Shown one piece after another: positions 1 to 8,804 of a stretch of DNA of 23,093 nucleotides. This DNA comes from Candidatus Atribacteria bacterium 4572_76 (lineage in GTDB: Bacteria > Atribacterota > Phoenicimicrobiia > Phoenicimicrobiales > Phoenicimicrobiaceae), in contig NBMG01000015.1 of NCBI GenBank assembly GCA_002084865.1, forward strand, positions 1 to 23,093, written 5' to 3'. Numbering within the stretch: position 1 is the first letter of the stretch; each line of letters opens with the position of its first letter. Below the pieces are notes generated by a model. The model was not told where the DNA came from, searched no databases, and saw nothing but the letters and a program-made list of their open reading frames with translations. The translations under genes and the position numbers were made by a program.

Positions 1-471
1 GCACATTTTAAAAATACTCATAGTAGTCTTCTCGCGATCATAGGGGATGTCTTTTATAATAGTAAAGCGGGGACCACAATTAGTACAATTTATAAAGGGA
101 TAATGGAAACGTCGATTATGAGGGTCGAATAATTCTTGCAGGCAGTCTTCACATATGCTTATATCCGGGGATATTAATACAAAACCGTCCTCTTCTTTAA
201 CTATGCTCTTCTTGATGTAAAATCCTTTATAACCCACTAAGGGAAGTTGATTTACTTCTATCTTTTCAATCCTGGCTAAAGGAGGAAGTTTCTTTTTTAT
301 GTCACTAATAAAATTATTTAATTCTTCCGTTTTCCCCTCAATATCCATTTCCACGCCCTGGTTTGAATTAAGGACCCAACCTGATAAATGGTAATTTTGT
401 ACTAATTTATGAATAAAGGGTCGAGTTATGAGAGTATATTTTAGTTGTATTTTTTTCTGACTTCTGAATTC
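1..471 (-). CDS. hypF: HypF carbamoyltransferase, N-terminal part (runs off the window, 5' end degraded)
   Basis: HypF makes the carbamoyl/cyanide ligands of [NiFe]-hydrogenase. Translating the minus strand gives the end of an acylphosphatase domain (RPFIHKLVQN, then SGWVLNSNQGVE), followed by the first HypF zinc motif, CEDC ... RRFHYPFINCTNCGPRFT. The gene continues past base 1, so most of it is outside the window. The 5' end is abnormal. The family motif VQGVGFRPF should precede RPF, but from 424 upward the frame reads KYTLIT and other unrelated residues. There is no ATG, GTG or TTG start before an in-frame stop at 472-474. The conserved part is 1-423; the frame is open to 471. The gene may be 5'-truncated or start at an unusual codon. 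Identity as HypF is secure; function is doubtful. Confidence 0.8.
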
Positions 472-480
472 TTAAATAAC

Positions 481-580
481 AATTATGGCTTTTTGTTTTT
501 AGTTTTGCGTTTTTAGTTTATTGATTTATCCTATACGCTATACGCTGTACGCTCCACGCTATACTAATACTAACGACTAA
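481..580 (-). repeat. Interspersed repeat family, copy A
   Basis: On the minus strand this copy reads TTAGTCGTTAGT, then TATAGCGTGGAGC, GTACAGCGT, AATCAATAAACTAAAAACG and finally GCCATAATT. The same words in the same order and orientation occur on the plus strand at 8864-8943, including an identical 19-mer, and part occurs at 1479-1528. It lies between hypB and the degraded 5' end of hypF. No ORF or terminal inverted repeats are visible. This is a non-coding dispersed repeat of unknown origin. Confidence 0.7.
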
Positions 581-601
581 TTACTATTCACTATGACTAA
601 T

Positions 602-1231
602 TTAACCAGCTAACTTCTTACTTACCTGTTCTCTTAGCCAATCGAACCAGTTATCTAAACCCTCTCCGGTCTTGCAGGAAATTTCGAATATTTTTAAACC
701 GGGGTTAATGTTTAACGCATCTTCCTTTACTTTATCCATATTAAAATTTGTATAAGCTAATAAATCAATCTTGTTTATCAAAACCACACTTGCTTTGCGG
801 AACATCACCGGATATTTTATAGGCTTATCGTCCCCTTCAGGTATACTCACCATCACTATCCTATCATCTTCCCCTAAATCAAATCCCGCCGGACAGACTA
901 AATTGCCCACATTTTCAATAACAAAAAGGTCCGTTTCTTTAAAATTATAGTTGCCCAATACACCATCTACCATATTAGCATCAAGATGGCAGGCTCCGTC
1001 AGTGTTTATTTGAGTCACCGGAATATTATATTTTTCTATCCTTTCAGCATCATTAGTAGTTTGAAGATCTCCCTCTATAACAGCAATCCTTAATTCATTC
1101 TTCAGTGAATCTATGGTTCTTTCCAAAAGGCTGGTCTTTCCGGAGCCGGGAGAACTCATTATATTAATGGTATAAACTTCATTTTTATTAAATATCTCTC
1201 TGTTTTTTTGAGCTATGCTATCATTACTCAA
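602..1231 (-). CDS. hypB: HypB GTPase, hydrogenase nickel insertion (short N-terminus)
   Basis: HypB is the GTPase that helps insert nickel into [NiFe]-hydrogenase. The P-loop SPGSGKT is at residues 27-33, the metal-binding CH pair at 81-82, the conserved ENVGNLVCP at 106-114 and the G4 motif NKID at 153-156. These assign the family firmly. The only start available is TTG at 1231, with an in-frame TAA directly upstream and no clear ribosome binding site. HypB proteins normally carry extra residues before the NDSIAQKNRE segment with which this one begins, so the N-terminus looks clipped. The upstream DNA is repeat-like and non-coding. No histidine-rich nickel-storage stretch is present. Expression from the TTG is uncertain. 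Confidence 0.88.
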   Translation of the reverse strand: MSNDSIAQKNREIFNKNEVYTINIMSSPGSGKTSLLERTIDSLKNELRIAVIEGDLQTTNDAERIEKYNIPVTQINTDGACHLDANMVDGVLGNYNFKETDLFVIENVGNLVCPAGFDLGEDDRIVMVSIPEGDDKPIKYPVMFRKASVVLINKIDLLAYTNFNMDKVKEDALNINPGLKIFEISCKTGEGLDNWFDWLREQVSKKLAG

Positions 1232-1311
1232 TTAAGCTAAAAAGTTAAAGCTAAAATCGAAAAACCATAATTCAAAATTCAAAACTATTTCATTCAAAAT
1301 ATTATTTTAAT

Positions 1312-1384
1312 GTAGGGGTCGGATTTATCCGACCCGTATTGTTATGGTGATTTTTCTGGCGGGCTCGATGAATCGAGCCCCTAC
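1312..1384. repeat. REP-like pair of perfect hairpins
   Basis: Two perfect 9-bp inverted repeats with 2-base loops lie 25 bp apart. GGGTCGGAT pairs with ATCCGACCC (1316-1335), and GGGCTCGAT pairs with ATCGAGCCC (1361-1380). The whole is bounded by GTAGGGG on the left and CCCCTAC on the right, so the unit is itself an outer inverted repeat. It is far more GC-rich than its surroundings. The architecture resembles repetitive extragenic palindromic elements. It lies between hypB and the truncated RNase H-fold gene. Confidence 0.7.
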
Positions 1385-1478
1385 CTCTTTTTCTCTTTTT
1401 TTACTGCTTTTTGCTATTCTCTATCTTCTTTCTTTTCTTCACTAAATACTAAATGCTACATACTATATACTGTTTTTC

Positions 1479-1528
1479 TCTACGCTAAACGCTGTACGCT
1501 CCACGCTATAATATTCACTAACGACTTA
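1479..1528 (-). repeat. Interspersed repeat family, copy B (partial)
   Basis: The minus strand reads AAGTCGTTAGTG, TATAGCGTGGAGC, GTACAGCGT and TTAGCGTAGAG, matching the 5' half of copies A (481-580) and C (8864-8943). The AATCAATAAACTAAAAACG half is absent. The repeat ends one base before the stop codon of the short RNase H-fold gene, which suggests the repeat edge cut that gene. Confidence 0.6.
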
Positions 1529-1759
1529 TTATTGAGAAAAATGTTCTCTTAATTTCTTTTTAATCTGTTTATAATTAGTACCGTTTCCTAAAATAATATT
1601 TTTTATTCTGTAAATATTTAAACTATCCTGGATAGTCTTTACTATTTCCTCAATGGAAATAACTTCTCTTTGTAAAACGCTTAAATTAGAATCCACTACT
1701 GCGTAACCGCATTTTTTAGTTCCCGGATCAATAGAAATAATTATCTCTTCTTCTGGCAT
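1529..1759 (-). CDS. Short RuvC/YqgF-like RNase H-fold protein, probably 3'-truncated
   Basis: This 76-residue protein begins EEEIIISIDPGTKKCGYAVVD, typical of the first strand pair of the RNase H fold used by RuvC- and YqgF-type nucleases, with the catalytic Asp in IDPG. A second conserved-looking segment is IILGNGTNYKQIKKKL. The later acidic residues of the family are missing. The frame ends in two stops (TAATAA) where interspersed repeat copy B begins. Relatives are, from memory, about twice this length, so a C-terminal truncation is likely. The ATG at 1759 is plausible, and the gene follows fdhD by 30 bp in the same direction. A link to formate dehydrogenase maturation is not supported beyond position. 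Confidence 0.6.
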   Translation of the reverse strand: MPEEEIIISIDPGTKKCGYAVVDSNLSVLQREVISIEEIVKTIQDSLNIYRIKNIILGNGTNYKQIKKKLREHFSQ

Positions 1760-1789
1760 AATCTGCTTAGCAACTCCTTATGTTAATAA

Positions 1790-2563
1790 TTATACTTCTA
1801 TCCGCTCCGGATGAGTATAAATATTCATCCTTTCCCCTCGAACGAAACCTACCAGAGTTATACCCACTCTTTTAGCTAACTTTATAGCAAGGTCTGTCGG
1901 AGCTGCTCGAGAAATAACTATTGACAGCTTCCCGATAATAATCTTTCTTAGAATTCCTAAAGTTATACGGCAAGAGGTTAGGATTATTTTATCTTCGGTG
2001 GTAATATCGCCTGTAAAGGCTTCCCCTAATATTTTATCGATAGTATTATAACGGCTAATATCTTCGGTAAACAATATTATAGAACCCTGCTTATCAGCTA
2101 AAGCACAACTATGTACTCCTCCGGTCAATTTAAAAAAACCAGCTCTTTCCTGCATCTCAGAAATAAGAGAATAAACTAAACTGCTGCTAATTTTTAAAGA
2201 AGTATCGATAGATAGAGGGGCCTCTCCCTGTTCTTCTGGTTGCTGGTAACTTCCTATCCATAAATTACTATTAATGATATCTTCTGACGATAAAGAAACA
2301 CCTTTAATTTTTATATCCATTAGACCTTGTTTTTCATTTATATCTAAAGATATAATATCCTCTTTCTTTTGTAAAATACCTGATGTATAGAGAAAACCCA
2401 ATCCTAAATACTTGTATTTTTCGGGACTGCAATTTAAGGTTACTAACTTTTTTTTATTTAACAAGATAATAAAAGTAGTTTCTCTTGCTACCAAATCTGA
2501 AATTTCTTCTCTCTTATTTCCTTTAATTCGAGTTAGATTTACCTCTGTTCCTTTTTCTTCCAC
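1790..2563 (-). CDS. fdhD: FdhD, formate dehydrogenase sulfurtransferase / accessory protein
   Basis: FdhD sulfurates the molybdenum/tungsten cofactor before it enters formate dehydrogenase. The 257-residue product shows the family blocks FFKLTGGVHSCAL (143-155), EDISRYNTIDKILG (167-180, family EDVGRHNAVDK), SRAAPTDLA (218-226) and TLVGFVRGERMNIYT (236-250). The usual N-terminal CxxC sulfur-transfer loop is not visible; the Cys in TGGVHSC may substitute (inference). The start is a GTG at 2563 preceded by AAGGAAG. Eleven bases separate it from mobA, and both serve the formate dehydrogenase at 3462-6155, so the three form a functional set. Confidence 0.92.
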   Translation of the reverse strand: MEEKGTEVNLTRIKGNKREEISDLVARETTFIILLNKKKLVTLNCSPEKYKYLGLGFLYTSGILQKKEDIISLDINEKQGLMDIKIKGVSLSSEDIINSNLWIGSYQQPEEQGEAPLSIDTSLKISSSLVYSLISEMQERAGFFKLTGGVHSCALADKQGSIILFTEDISRYNTIDKILGEAFTGDITTEDKIILTSCRITLGILRKIIIGKLSIVISRAAPTDLAIKLAKRVGITLVGFVRGERMNIYTHPERIEV

Positions 2564-2574
2564 TTAATCTTCCT

Positions 2575-3222
2575 TTAATTGTTAGACTTGTTTCCTTTTA
2601 TCAGTTCTTCTGCCCTTATAAAGTCTTCTTTATAATTAATATTAAAAAAAGAATTGAATTCCGGATCGACCCTCTTTATCTCTTCTTCTTCAATATACTT
2701 AACTTTTAAATAAGGAAAAATTCTTCTAATCGATAGAATCCCCGCTTTAATATTTCTTTCCATAATCTTTAAACAATCTTTATTATAAATGGCACACAAG
2801 GGTTCAATATATCTTTTAGCATAACGTGGAATAATTATATCGTTGGAATCAATCTTATCACTCATATATTGAAGCAACTCCACCTTTAAAAAAGGCATAT
2901 CGCAACCCACCACCAAATTATACCGGGAAGTGGATGCCTTCAAACCGGAATACAACCCCACTAAAAGACCTCTTTGATAAAATAGATCGGGTACTACTTG
3001 TTTATAAGAGGGGTATTTCTCCGGAGGGCCGACTATAATAATATTATCTCCTGCTATATGCTTGAGTTTCGATATTACTATATCGATAAGGCGTTTTTCG
3101 TTTAATTTAAGTATTGCTTTATCTTGATCCGAACCTATCCTGCTGCTTTTTCCCCCTGCTAAAATAATTGCTGTTAAAGAGGAAATTTCTTTATTCTTTT
3201 TAGTTTTCATATTATATATCAT
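2575..3222 (-). CDS. mobA: MobA-type molybdenum cofactor guanylyltransferase
   Basis: MobA attaches GMP to molybdopterin to give the bis-MGD cofactor used by formate dehydrogenases. The nucleotidyltransferase signature IILAGGKSSRIGSDQDKAIL spans residues 19-38, and the metal/nucleotide motif VVGCDMPFL follows in the middle of the protein. At 215 residues the length fits the family. Two starts are possible: ATG at 3222, or the fifth-residue ATG at 3210. Neither has a strong ribosome binding site. The gene is followed at 11 bp by fdhD, so co-transcription is likely. No fused MobB domain is present. Confidence 0.9.
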   Translation of the reverse strand: MIYNMKTKKNKEISSLTAIILAGGKSSRIGSDQDKAILKLNEKRLIDIVISKLKHIAGDNIIIVGPPEKYPSYKQVVPDLFYQRGLLVGLYSGLKASTSRYNLVVGCDMPFLKVELLQYMSDKIDSNDIIIPRYAKRYIEPLCAIYNKDCLKIMERNIKAGILSIRRIFPYLKVKYIEEEEIKRVDPEFNSFFNINYKEDFIRAEELIKGNKSNN

Positions 3223-3461
3223 TCCATCTTGATTATAAAGTTATAAAATCAGTATCAAGTATATAGTATCGTGTATCGAGTTAAGAAAAAAATAAAAACA
3301 ATATTTAAAAAAACTATCATCTTTTTTCTTAAAATACTCCACTAAGGTTTACACTAAACAATTGATCGATGCACCAATTAACCAATTGAATTAGTCGTTA
3401 GCACTAAATACAAGATACAAGACAATTCTTTTACTTCTTTGTGTATGTTGCAAATATTGTT
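3223..3461. other. Intergenic region with low-complexity words, no gene seen
   Basis: These 239 bases between fdhA and mobA hold short degenerate words seen in other gaps here: GTATATAGTATCGTG-like strings, AGTCGTTAG, and CCAATTAACCAATTG (3382-3396), which recurs near 22900. No RNA gene, terminator with a T-tract, or ORF could be supported. Confidence 0.5.
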
Positions 3462-6155
3462 TTATTGATATTTTTTCACTTTTACCGCACACACTTTATA
3501 TTCGGGAATCTTAGCTACCGGATCCAGGGCAGCATTAGTAAGTAGATTTGCTGCTGCTTCATGAAAATGAAAGCTCATAAAAACAACTCCCTTTCCAGAT
3601 TTTTCGGTAATTTGTGCTTTTGCCTTAATTTTGCCACGGCGAGAAGTTACTTCTACCATGTCTTCATTTTCAATTTTCAATTCTTTCGCATCTCTCGGAT
3701 TAATTTCCACAAATGCTTCGGGACAAATTTCATCTAAACCTTTAGATCTTCGTGTTATCGTTCCTGTATGAAAATGATATAATACTCGTCCGGTCGTAAA
3801 AAGTAACGGATATTCCTTATCGGGTAGTTCGGCAGCTTCTTTAAATTCTACCGCAGAGAACTTTCCTTTTCCGCGACTGAATTTATCTTTATGAAGATAT
3901 TTGGTTCCCGTATGATTAACATCAATACAGGGCCATTGCAATCCATCTTTTTCCAAGCGTTCATAGGAAATTCCGCCATAGATAGGGGTAAGTTTAGCAA
4001 TTTCTTCCATTATTTCTGCTGGATTATTATAACTCATATTATAGCCCATCTTTTGAGCCAGCTCGCTGATAATCCGCCATTCTTGTTTTGCTTCTCCAAT
4101 CGGTTCAATCGCTTTTTTTACCCTTTGCACTCTTCTCTCTGTATTGGTTAGAGTACCGTCTTTTTCTGCAATTGTAACTCCCGGTAAAATTACATCGGCA
4201 AATTCGGCAGTTTCAGTCATAAAGATATCCGAAACGACTAAAAATTCCGTTCTCTTTAATGCCTCCCGAGCATGGTTGAGATCCGGTTCAGACATCGCCG
4301 GATTTTCTGCCACAATAAATACACCTTTAATTTTTCCTTCATAAGCAGCATTTAATATCTCTACTACGGTTAATCCTACTTTATCAGATAAGTCCACTCC
4401 CCAGGCTTTTGAGAATTTTTCTTGAATTTGAGGGTCAGTAACTTTTTGGTAACCAGAATAAACATTAGGTAAAGCTCCTAAATCGCAAGCCCCTTGAACA
4501 TTACTTTGCCCACGTAGAGGATTGACTCCGGCACTTTCTTTGCCTACGTTACCTGTAAGCATAGCAAGGTTAGCAGTAGATAATACATTATCTGTGCCGG
4601 TGGTATGCTGGGTAATACCCATAGAGTAAATCAGAGAAGCAGTGGGGGCAGTAGCATAAATACGAGCTGCTTTTCTAATATCTTCAGCTGGTACACCGGT
4701 TATCTTTTCTACCACTTCAGGAGTATACTTGAGAACAGTCTTTTTTAATTCTTCGTAGCCTTCTGTTCTTTGAGCGATAAATTCTTTATCTTCCAATCCT
4801 TCATCTATAATCACGTTCATTAACCCATTAAATAGAGCTACATCAGTCCCCGGACGTTGCCTTAACCATAAAGTCGCATATTTAACTAATTCTATCTCTC
4901 GGGGATCGGCCACAATTAACTTCGCACCATTTTTAGTAACCGCTTTTTTAATTTCCAGGGCAATTATAGGATGATTCTCGGTCGTATTCGAACCGGTTAA
5001 ATAAATTGCTGAAGCATCGGCGATTTCTTTTATAGAATTAGTCATTGCTCCACTGCCAAAGGCTTGAGCCAAACCAGCCACAGTTGCCGAATGACATAAG
5101 CGGGCGCAATGATCTACATTGTTAGTTCCTAAAACAGCTCTGCTAAACTTCATTAGAAGATAATTTTCTTCATTGGTGCATTTGGCAGAAGACAAGACTG
5201 CTAAGCTATCATTACCGCTTTCTTTCTTGATCTTAGTAAATTTACTACTAATTAATTGATAAGCCTCTTCCCAAGAAGCCTTTTCAAATTTTCCATTTTT
5301 CCGAATTAAAGGAGTTTTCAGTCGGTCTTCGCGATGAATATAGTCATAACCAAAACGCCCTTTTACGCAAAGATGGATTCCGTTAACTATGCTTTCAGGG
5401 TTAGAAGTCACTTTCGCCACTTTCCCTTCCTTGATATTCAAATCAAAATTGCATCCGCATCCACAGTAATTACAGGTAGTTTTCACTTTTTTAAATTCCC
5501 AGGTTCTTCCTTTGCCCTGGGCAGCTTTATCAGTTAAAGCACCAACCGGACAAACTACTACACACAGACCACAGGAAAGACATTGAGAAAGCCTTAAATC
5601 AACATCTTCATCAGCAATAATTTTTACTTGTGAACTTCGATACCCAAAATTAATAGCATGAGATTGTAGAATTTCATTACATATTTCGATACATCTTCCG
5701 CATAAAACGCACTTATTTAAATCTCTCACAATAAAAGGACTTGTTTCATCTAAAGGTATTTGTTCTCTGTTTTGTTCAAACCTAGATTTCTTTATACCAA
5801 AACTATAAGCTAACTCTTCTAAAATACAATCACCACTCTTTTCACAAGTCATACAGTCCAGAGGATGATTGGCTAATAAAAATTCCAAAGTCATTTTCCG
5901 CGCTCTGAGAACTCTTTCACTATGAGTATAAATTTTTAAACCTTCTCTTACCGGATAGGTACAGGAAGCAACCAATGCAGGCATACCGACAACCTCTACA
6001 ACGCATATCCGACAAGAACCGGGAGCAAACCCGAATTCAGGCATAGCACATAAAGTAGGAATTTTGATACCCGCCTCTTTAGCAGCATCTAAAATTGTTG
6101 TACCTTCTTCAATTTTTAATTTATTATCATTTATGATTATATCTATTAAAGACAC
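3462..6155 (-). CDS. fdhA: NAD(H)-linked formate dehydrogenase catalytic subunit (NuoG-like N-terminus, Cys-type Mo/W-bisMGD)
   Basis: This 897-residue cytoplasmic enzyme interconverts formate and CO2. The N-terminus is NuoG/HydA-like: a [2Fe-2S] ferredoxin domain (C36, C48, C51, C65), a His-Cys3 [4Fe-4S] site (H97, C101, C104, C110) and two [4Fe-4S] sites (C149/152/155/159 and C192/195/198/202). The molybdopterin part follows, with its own cluster (C228, C231, C235, C263) and the active-site motif CARLCHS, where C354 holds the position that is selenocysteine in E. coli FdhF. It is therefore a cysteine enzyme. The C-terminal dinucleotide-binding domain is complete. The start is GTG at 6155 with GGAG upstream. 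With the NuoE and NuoF genes at 8804-6348 it should form a soluble complex coupling formate to NAD(H) and perhaps ferredoxin, as in the Gottschalkia acidurici bifurcating formate dehydrogenase. Bifurcation is inference. Confidence 0.93.
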   Translation of the reverse strand: MSLIDIIINDNKLKIEEGTTILDAAKEAGIKIPTLCAMPEFGFAPGSCRICVVEVVGMPALVASCTYPVREGLKIYTHSERVLRARKMTLEFLLANHPLDCMTCEKSGDCILEELAYSFGIKKSRFEQNREQIPLDETSPFIVRDLNKCVLCGRCIEICNEILQSHAINFGYRSSQVKIIADEDVDLRLSQCLSCGLCVVVCPVGALTDKAAQGKGRTWEFKKVKTTCNYCGCGCNFDLNIKEGKVAKVTSNPESIVNGIHLCVKGRFGYDYIHREDRLKTPLIRKNGKFEKASWEEAYQLISSKFTKIKKESGNDSLAVLSSAKCTNEENYLLMKFSRAVLGTNNVDHCARLCHSATVAGLAQAFGSGAMTNSIKEIADASAIYLTGSNTTENHPIIALEIKKAVTKNGAKLIVADPREIELVKYATLWLRQRPGTDVALFNGLMNVIIDEGLEDKEFIAQRTEGYEELKKTVLKYTPEVVEKITGVPAEDIRKAARIYATAPTASLIYSMGITQHTTGTDNVLSTANLAMLTGNVGKESAGVNPLRGQSNVQGACDLGALPNVYSGYQKVTDPQIQEKFSKAWGVDLSDKVGLTVVEILNAAYEGKIKGVFIVAENPAMSEPDLNHAREALKRTEFLVVSDIFMTETAEFADVILPGVTIAEKDGTLTNTERRVQRVKKAIEPIGEAKQEWRIISELAQKMGYNMSYNNPAEIMEEIAKLTPIYGGISYERLEKDGLQWPCIDVNHTGTKYLHKDKFSRGKGKFSAVEFKEAAELPDKEYPLLFTTGRVLYHFHTGTITRRSKGLDEICPEAFVEINPRDAKELKIENEDMVEVTSRRGKIKAKAQITEKSGKGVVFMSFHFHEAAANLLTNAALDPVAKIPEYKVCAVKVKKYQ

Positions 6156-6347
6156 TACTTTTTACTCTCCTTTATCTAAAACTTCTTCTGAACAATCAAA
6201 ATTATCTTATCTTATTTTTACCTTTCATTAACATCGTGCTTGAATTTCCTTTTCTATAATATTTTTGGGAAGATTAGTCTATCCAGAACCGATTACTACT
6301 ACCATTATTCTTTCATGCTTTGCCCTCCGGTTTTAATCTTTAAATAT

Positions 6348-8300
6348 CTATTCTTTTAATATTGATTTAGATTTACATATTTCATAGCAAAGACCACATT
6401 GTATACATTTATCCTGATCTATTTTGTGGGGTTGCTTTTTCTCGCCACTTATGGCATTCGCTGGGCAAGCTTTTAGACACAAACCACAACCAATACATTT
6501 TTCCAAATCAATACTATATTTAATCAAGTTATGACAAACCCCTGCTGGGCATCTTTTATACCGTATATGAGCTTCGTACTCATCTCTGAAATATCTCAAG
6601 GTAGTCAAAACTGGATTTGGTGCGGTTTGACCTAAAGCGCAAAGCGAAGCATCTTTAATTACTTCTCCCATCTCTTCCAGAAGTTCTATATCTCCTTCTT
6701 CACCTTTCCCCTCGCAAATATTAGTAAGAACTTCTAACATCCTTTTTGTTCCTTCACGACAAGGAGCACATTTGCCGCAAGATTCTTCATGACAAAAATC
6801 CATAAAAAAACGGGCAATATCTACCGCACAATTATTTTCATTCATTACGATTAAACCACCGGACCCCACAATAGCCCCTAACTGTTTTATCGTATGATAA
6901 TCCAAAAAAACATCTAAATGTTCAGCCGGGATACAACCACCCGAAGGCCCCCCTAATTGGGCAGCTTTAAATTTTTTACCATTAGGAACACCCCCTCCAA
7001 TATCATAAATAATCGAACCAAGAGTTATACCTATGGGTACTTCTACTAAACCTATATTATTTATATCGCCGGTAAGAGCGAATACTTTTGTCCCTTTACT
7101 AAACTCTGTTCCTATATTGGAAAACCAGGCACTTCCTCTTAAAATTATCTGACTAATATTAGCCAATGTTTCAACATTATTTAAAACAGTCGGCTTTTCC
7201 CATAAACCGGCATTAGCGGGAAAGGGTGGTCTTGGACGAGGCATTCCCCTTTTACCTTCAATAGACCTCATTAAAGCTGTTTCTTCTCCGCAAACAAAAG
7301 CTCCTGCACCCTGATAAATTTTTAAATCAAAATCAAATCCTGTTCCTAAAATATTCTTGCCTAAAAGACCGAGTTTTTTGGCTTGATTTATTGCTTTATT
7401 CAACATTTTTATTGCTAAAGGATATTCCGCACGGCAATAGATATAACCCTGATGAGCACTTATAGCTTTTGCAGCAATAATCATTCCTTCAATAACAGCA
7501 TGCGGATCTCCTTCTAAAATACTCCTGTCCATATATGCACCCGGATCACCTTCATCTGCATTGCAAAGAACATATTTTACTTTGCTTTCTGCCTGGGCTG
7601 CAAATCTCCATTTGATACCTGTTGGAAAACCTGCTCCTCCTCTTCCTTTTAATCCTGAATCGACAACTTCTTGAATAATTTCTTCCGGAGACATCTCTAT
7701 CAGGGCTTTTGTCATTCCCATATATCCATCTCTTGAAATATAATCCTCTATTTTTTCCGGATCAATTATTCCTCGATTTTTTAGAACTCTTATTTCTTGA
7801 TTCGCAAAAAAGGGGATTTCTTCTATACCGGGTATGGATTTATCCAATACAATCTCATTTGGTAAATTACCTTTATGCTTAATTCTCTCCTTGATTTGTT
7901 CTTCTTTTCCCCTCGCCAAGGCATAATCAGTAATAACTTTCCCTTCTAAAATATGCTTTTTGAAAACTTCCAACATCTTCTCTTTGTCCATATACTGATA
8001 GATTATTGGCTCCTGCCCAAATATCTCCACAGTAATTAAAGGTTCTCTGCTGCATAATCCCATACAGCCGGATGTGATAATTGCAATATTTTTTTGTTTT
8101 CTTTTCTCAATTTCCTTTGTTAGAACACCCATAATTTTTTGGGCACCCGAAGCAATGCCGCAGGTGCCCATATGGACGGTTATTCTTATTTTTTTTTCCG
8201 TTTTTGATAATTCTCTTTTAGCTAAGGTATGCTTCTTAATTTTTATTAAATCTTCTGTCTTAATTTGTCCCACAGCCTTCCCCTTTCCTATCTTAACCAT
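6348..8300 (-). CDS. nuoF: NuoF/HydB-like NADH-binding flavoprotein of the formate dehydrogenase complex
   Basis: This is the diaphorase subunit, with FMN and NAD(H) sites. In order: a thioredoxin-like [2Fe-2S] domain (VHMGTCGIASGA, with C47, C79, C83 and His43 where a first Cys might sit); the NuoF core with GRGGAGFPTG, CNADEGDPGAYMDR and GAGAFVCGEETALMRS; the [4Fe-4S] motif ESCGKCAPCREGT with a later LCALGQ; and a C-terminal pair of ferredoxin clusters (CIGCGLCLKACP and CIQCGLCYEIC). The two C-terminal clusters are the feature of bifurcating HydB proteins and are absent from the other two NuoF proteins here. I prefer ATG 8300 over the TTG at 8306, which lies 4 bp from the nuoE stop. Residue numbers are from that ATG. 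A 192-bp gap with no visible feature separates it from fdhA. Confidence 0.92.
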   Translation of the reverse strand: MVKIGKGKAVGQIKTEDLIKIKKHTLAKRELSKTEKKIRITVHMGTCGIASGAQKIMGVLTKEIEKRKQKNIAIITSGCMGLCSREPLITVEIFGQEPIIYQYMDKEKMLEVFKKHILEGKVITDYALARGKEEQIKERIKHKGNLPNEIVLDKSIPGIEEIPFFANQEIRVLKNRGIIDPEKIEDYISRDGYMGMTKALIEMSPEEIIQEVVDSGLKGRGGAGFPTGIKWRFAAQAESKVKYVLCNADEGDPGAYMDRSILEGDPHAVIEGMIIAAKAISAHQGYIYCRAEYPLAIKMLNKAINQAKKLGLLGKNILGTGFDFDLKIYQGAGAFVCGEETALMRSIEGKRGMPRPRPPFPANAGLWEKPTVLNNVETLANISQIILRGSAWFSNIGTEFSKGTKVFALTGDINNIGLVEVPIGITLGSIIYDIGGGVPNGKKFKAAQLGGPSGGCIPAEHLDVFLDYHTIKQLGAIVGSGGLIVMNENNCAVDIARFFMDFCHEESCGKCAPCREGTKRMLEVLTNICEGKGEEGDIELLEEMGEVIKDASLCALGQTAPNPVLTTLRYFRDEYEAHIRYKRCPAGVCHNLIKYSIDLEKCIGCGLCLKACPANAISGEKKQPHKIDQDKCIQCGLCYEICKSKSILKE

Positions 8301-8309
8301 AACCAACCG

Positions 8310-8804
8310 CTATTTATATTTTTCTAATATCTCTTTTACCTTTGAGGGTTTAACTCTTCCATATACTTCTCCATCAACTACTATTGCCGGCGCTAATCCA
8401 CAAGCTCCAAGGCATCTTACTGTTTCATAAGTAAATATTCTATCGGCAGTGGTCTCTCCAGACTTTACTCTAAATTCTCCCTCTATTGTTTCCGCAATTT
8501 CCTTGCCTCCACTAAAATAACAAGCCGTACCTAAACACACTTTCACCGTATGTTTACCCCTTGGAGTCATAGTAAAGAATGAGTAAAAGGTCACTATTCC
8601 ATAAATTCTGCTTAAAGGAATATTGGCTTTATCAGATATTTGTTTCTGGATATTTATGGGCAGATATCCAAGGAGATCCTGGGTTTCTTTCAGTAAGGGT
8701 ATTATTCCTCCCGGCTCCACTCTGTATTTTTCAATAATTTCATTTAATTCATTTATCTGCTCAAGAGTAAATTCTTCTTGCAAATTATCAACCTGCTGTT
8801 TCAT
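8310..8804 (-). CDS. nuoE: NuoE/HydC-like [2Fe-2S] subunit of the formate dehydrogenase complex
   Basis: A 164-residue thioredoxin-fold subunit that passes electrons between NuoF and the other partners. The N-terminal helical half contains the family block LKETQDLLGYLPINIQ, then IYGIVTFYSFF. The cluster ligands are C90 and C95 (VCLGTACYFSGG) and C131 and C135 (CLGACGLAPA). The ATG at 8804 has GGGGAG six bases upstream. The gene is intact, unlike its paralogue at 17512-18013, which serves as a useful reference length. It overlaps nothing and is followed within a few bases by nuoF, so nuoE-nuoF-fdhA is one operon. Confidence 0.93.
   Translation of the reverse strand: MKQQVDNLQEEFTLEQINELNEIIEKYRVEPGGIIPLLKETQDLLGYLPINIQKQISDKANIPLSRIYGIVTFYSFFTMTPRGKHTVKVCLGTACYFSGGKEIAETIEGEFRVKSGETTADRIFTYETVRCLGACGLAPAIVVDGEVYGRVKPSKVKEILEKYK

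Noticed and set aside
3891..4151. Plus-strand ORFs inside fdhA, nuoF, hydB and the NuoF-GltD gene
   Set aside because: They are antisense to strongly conserved enzymes, lack ribosome binding sites and encode no recognisable domain.
5090..5110. Selenocysteine in FdhA
   Set aside because: The active-site codon is a plain Cys codon in CARLCHS and the reading frame has no internal TGA.
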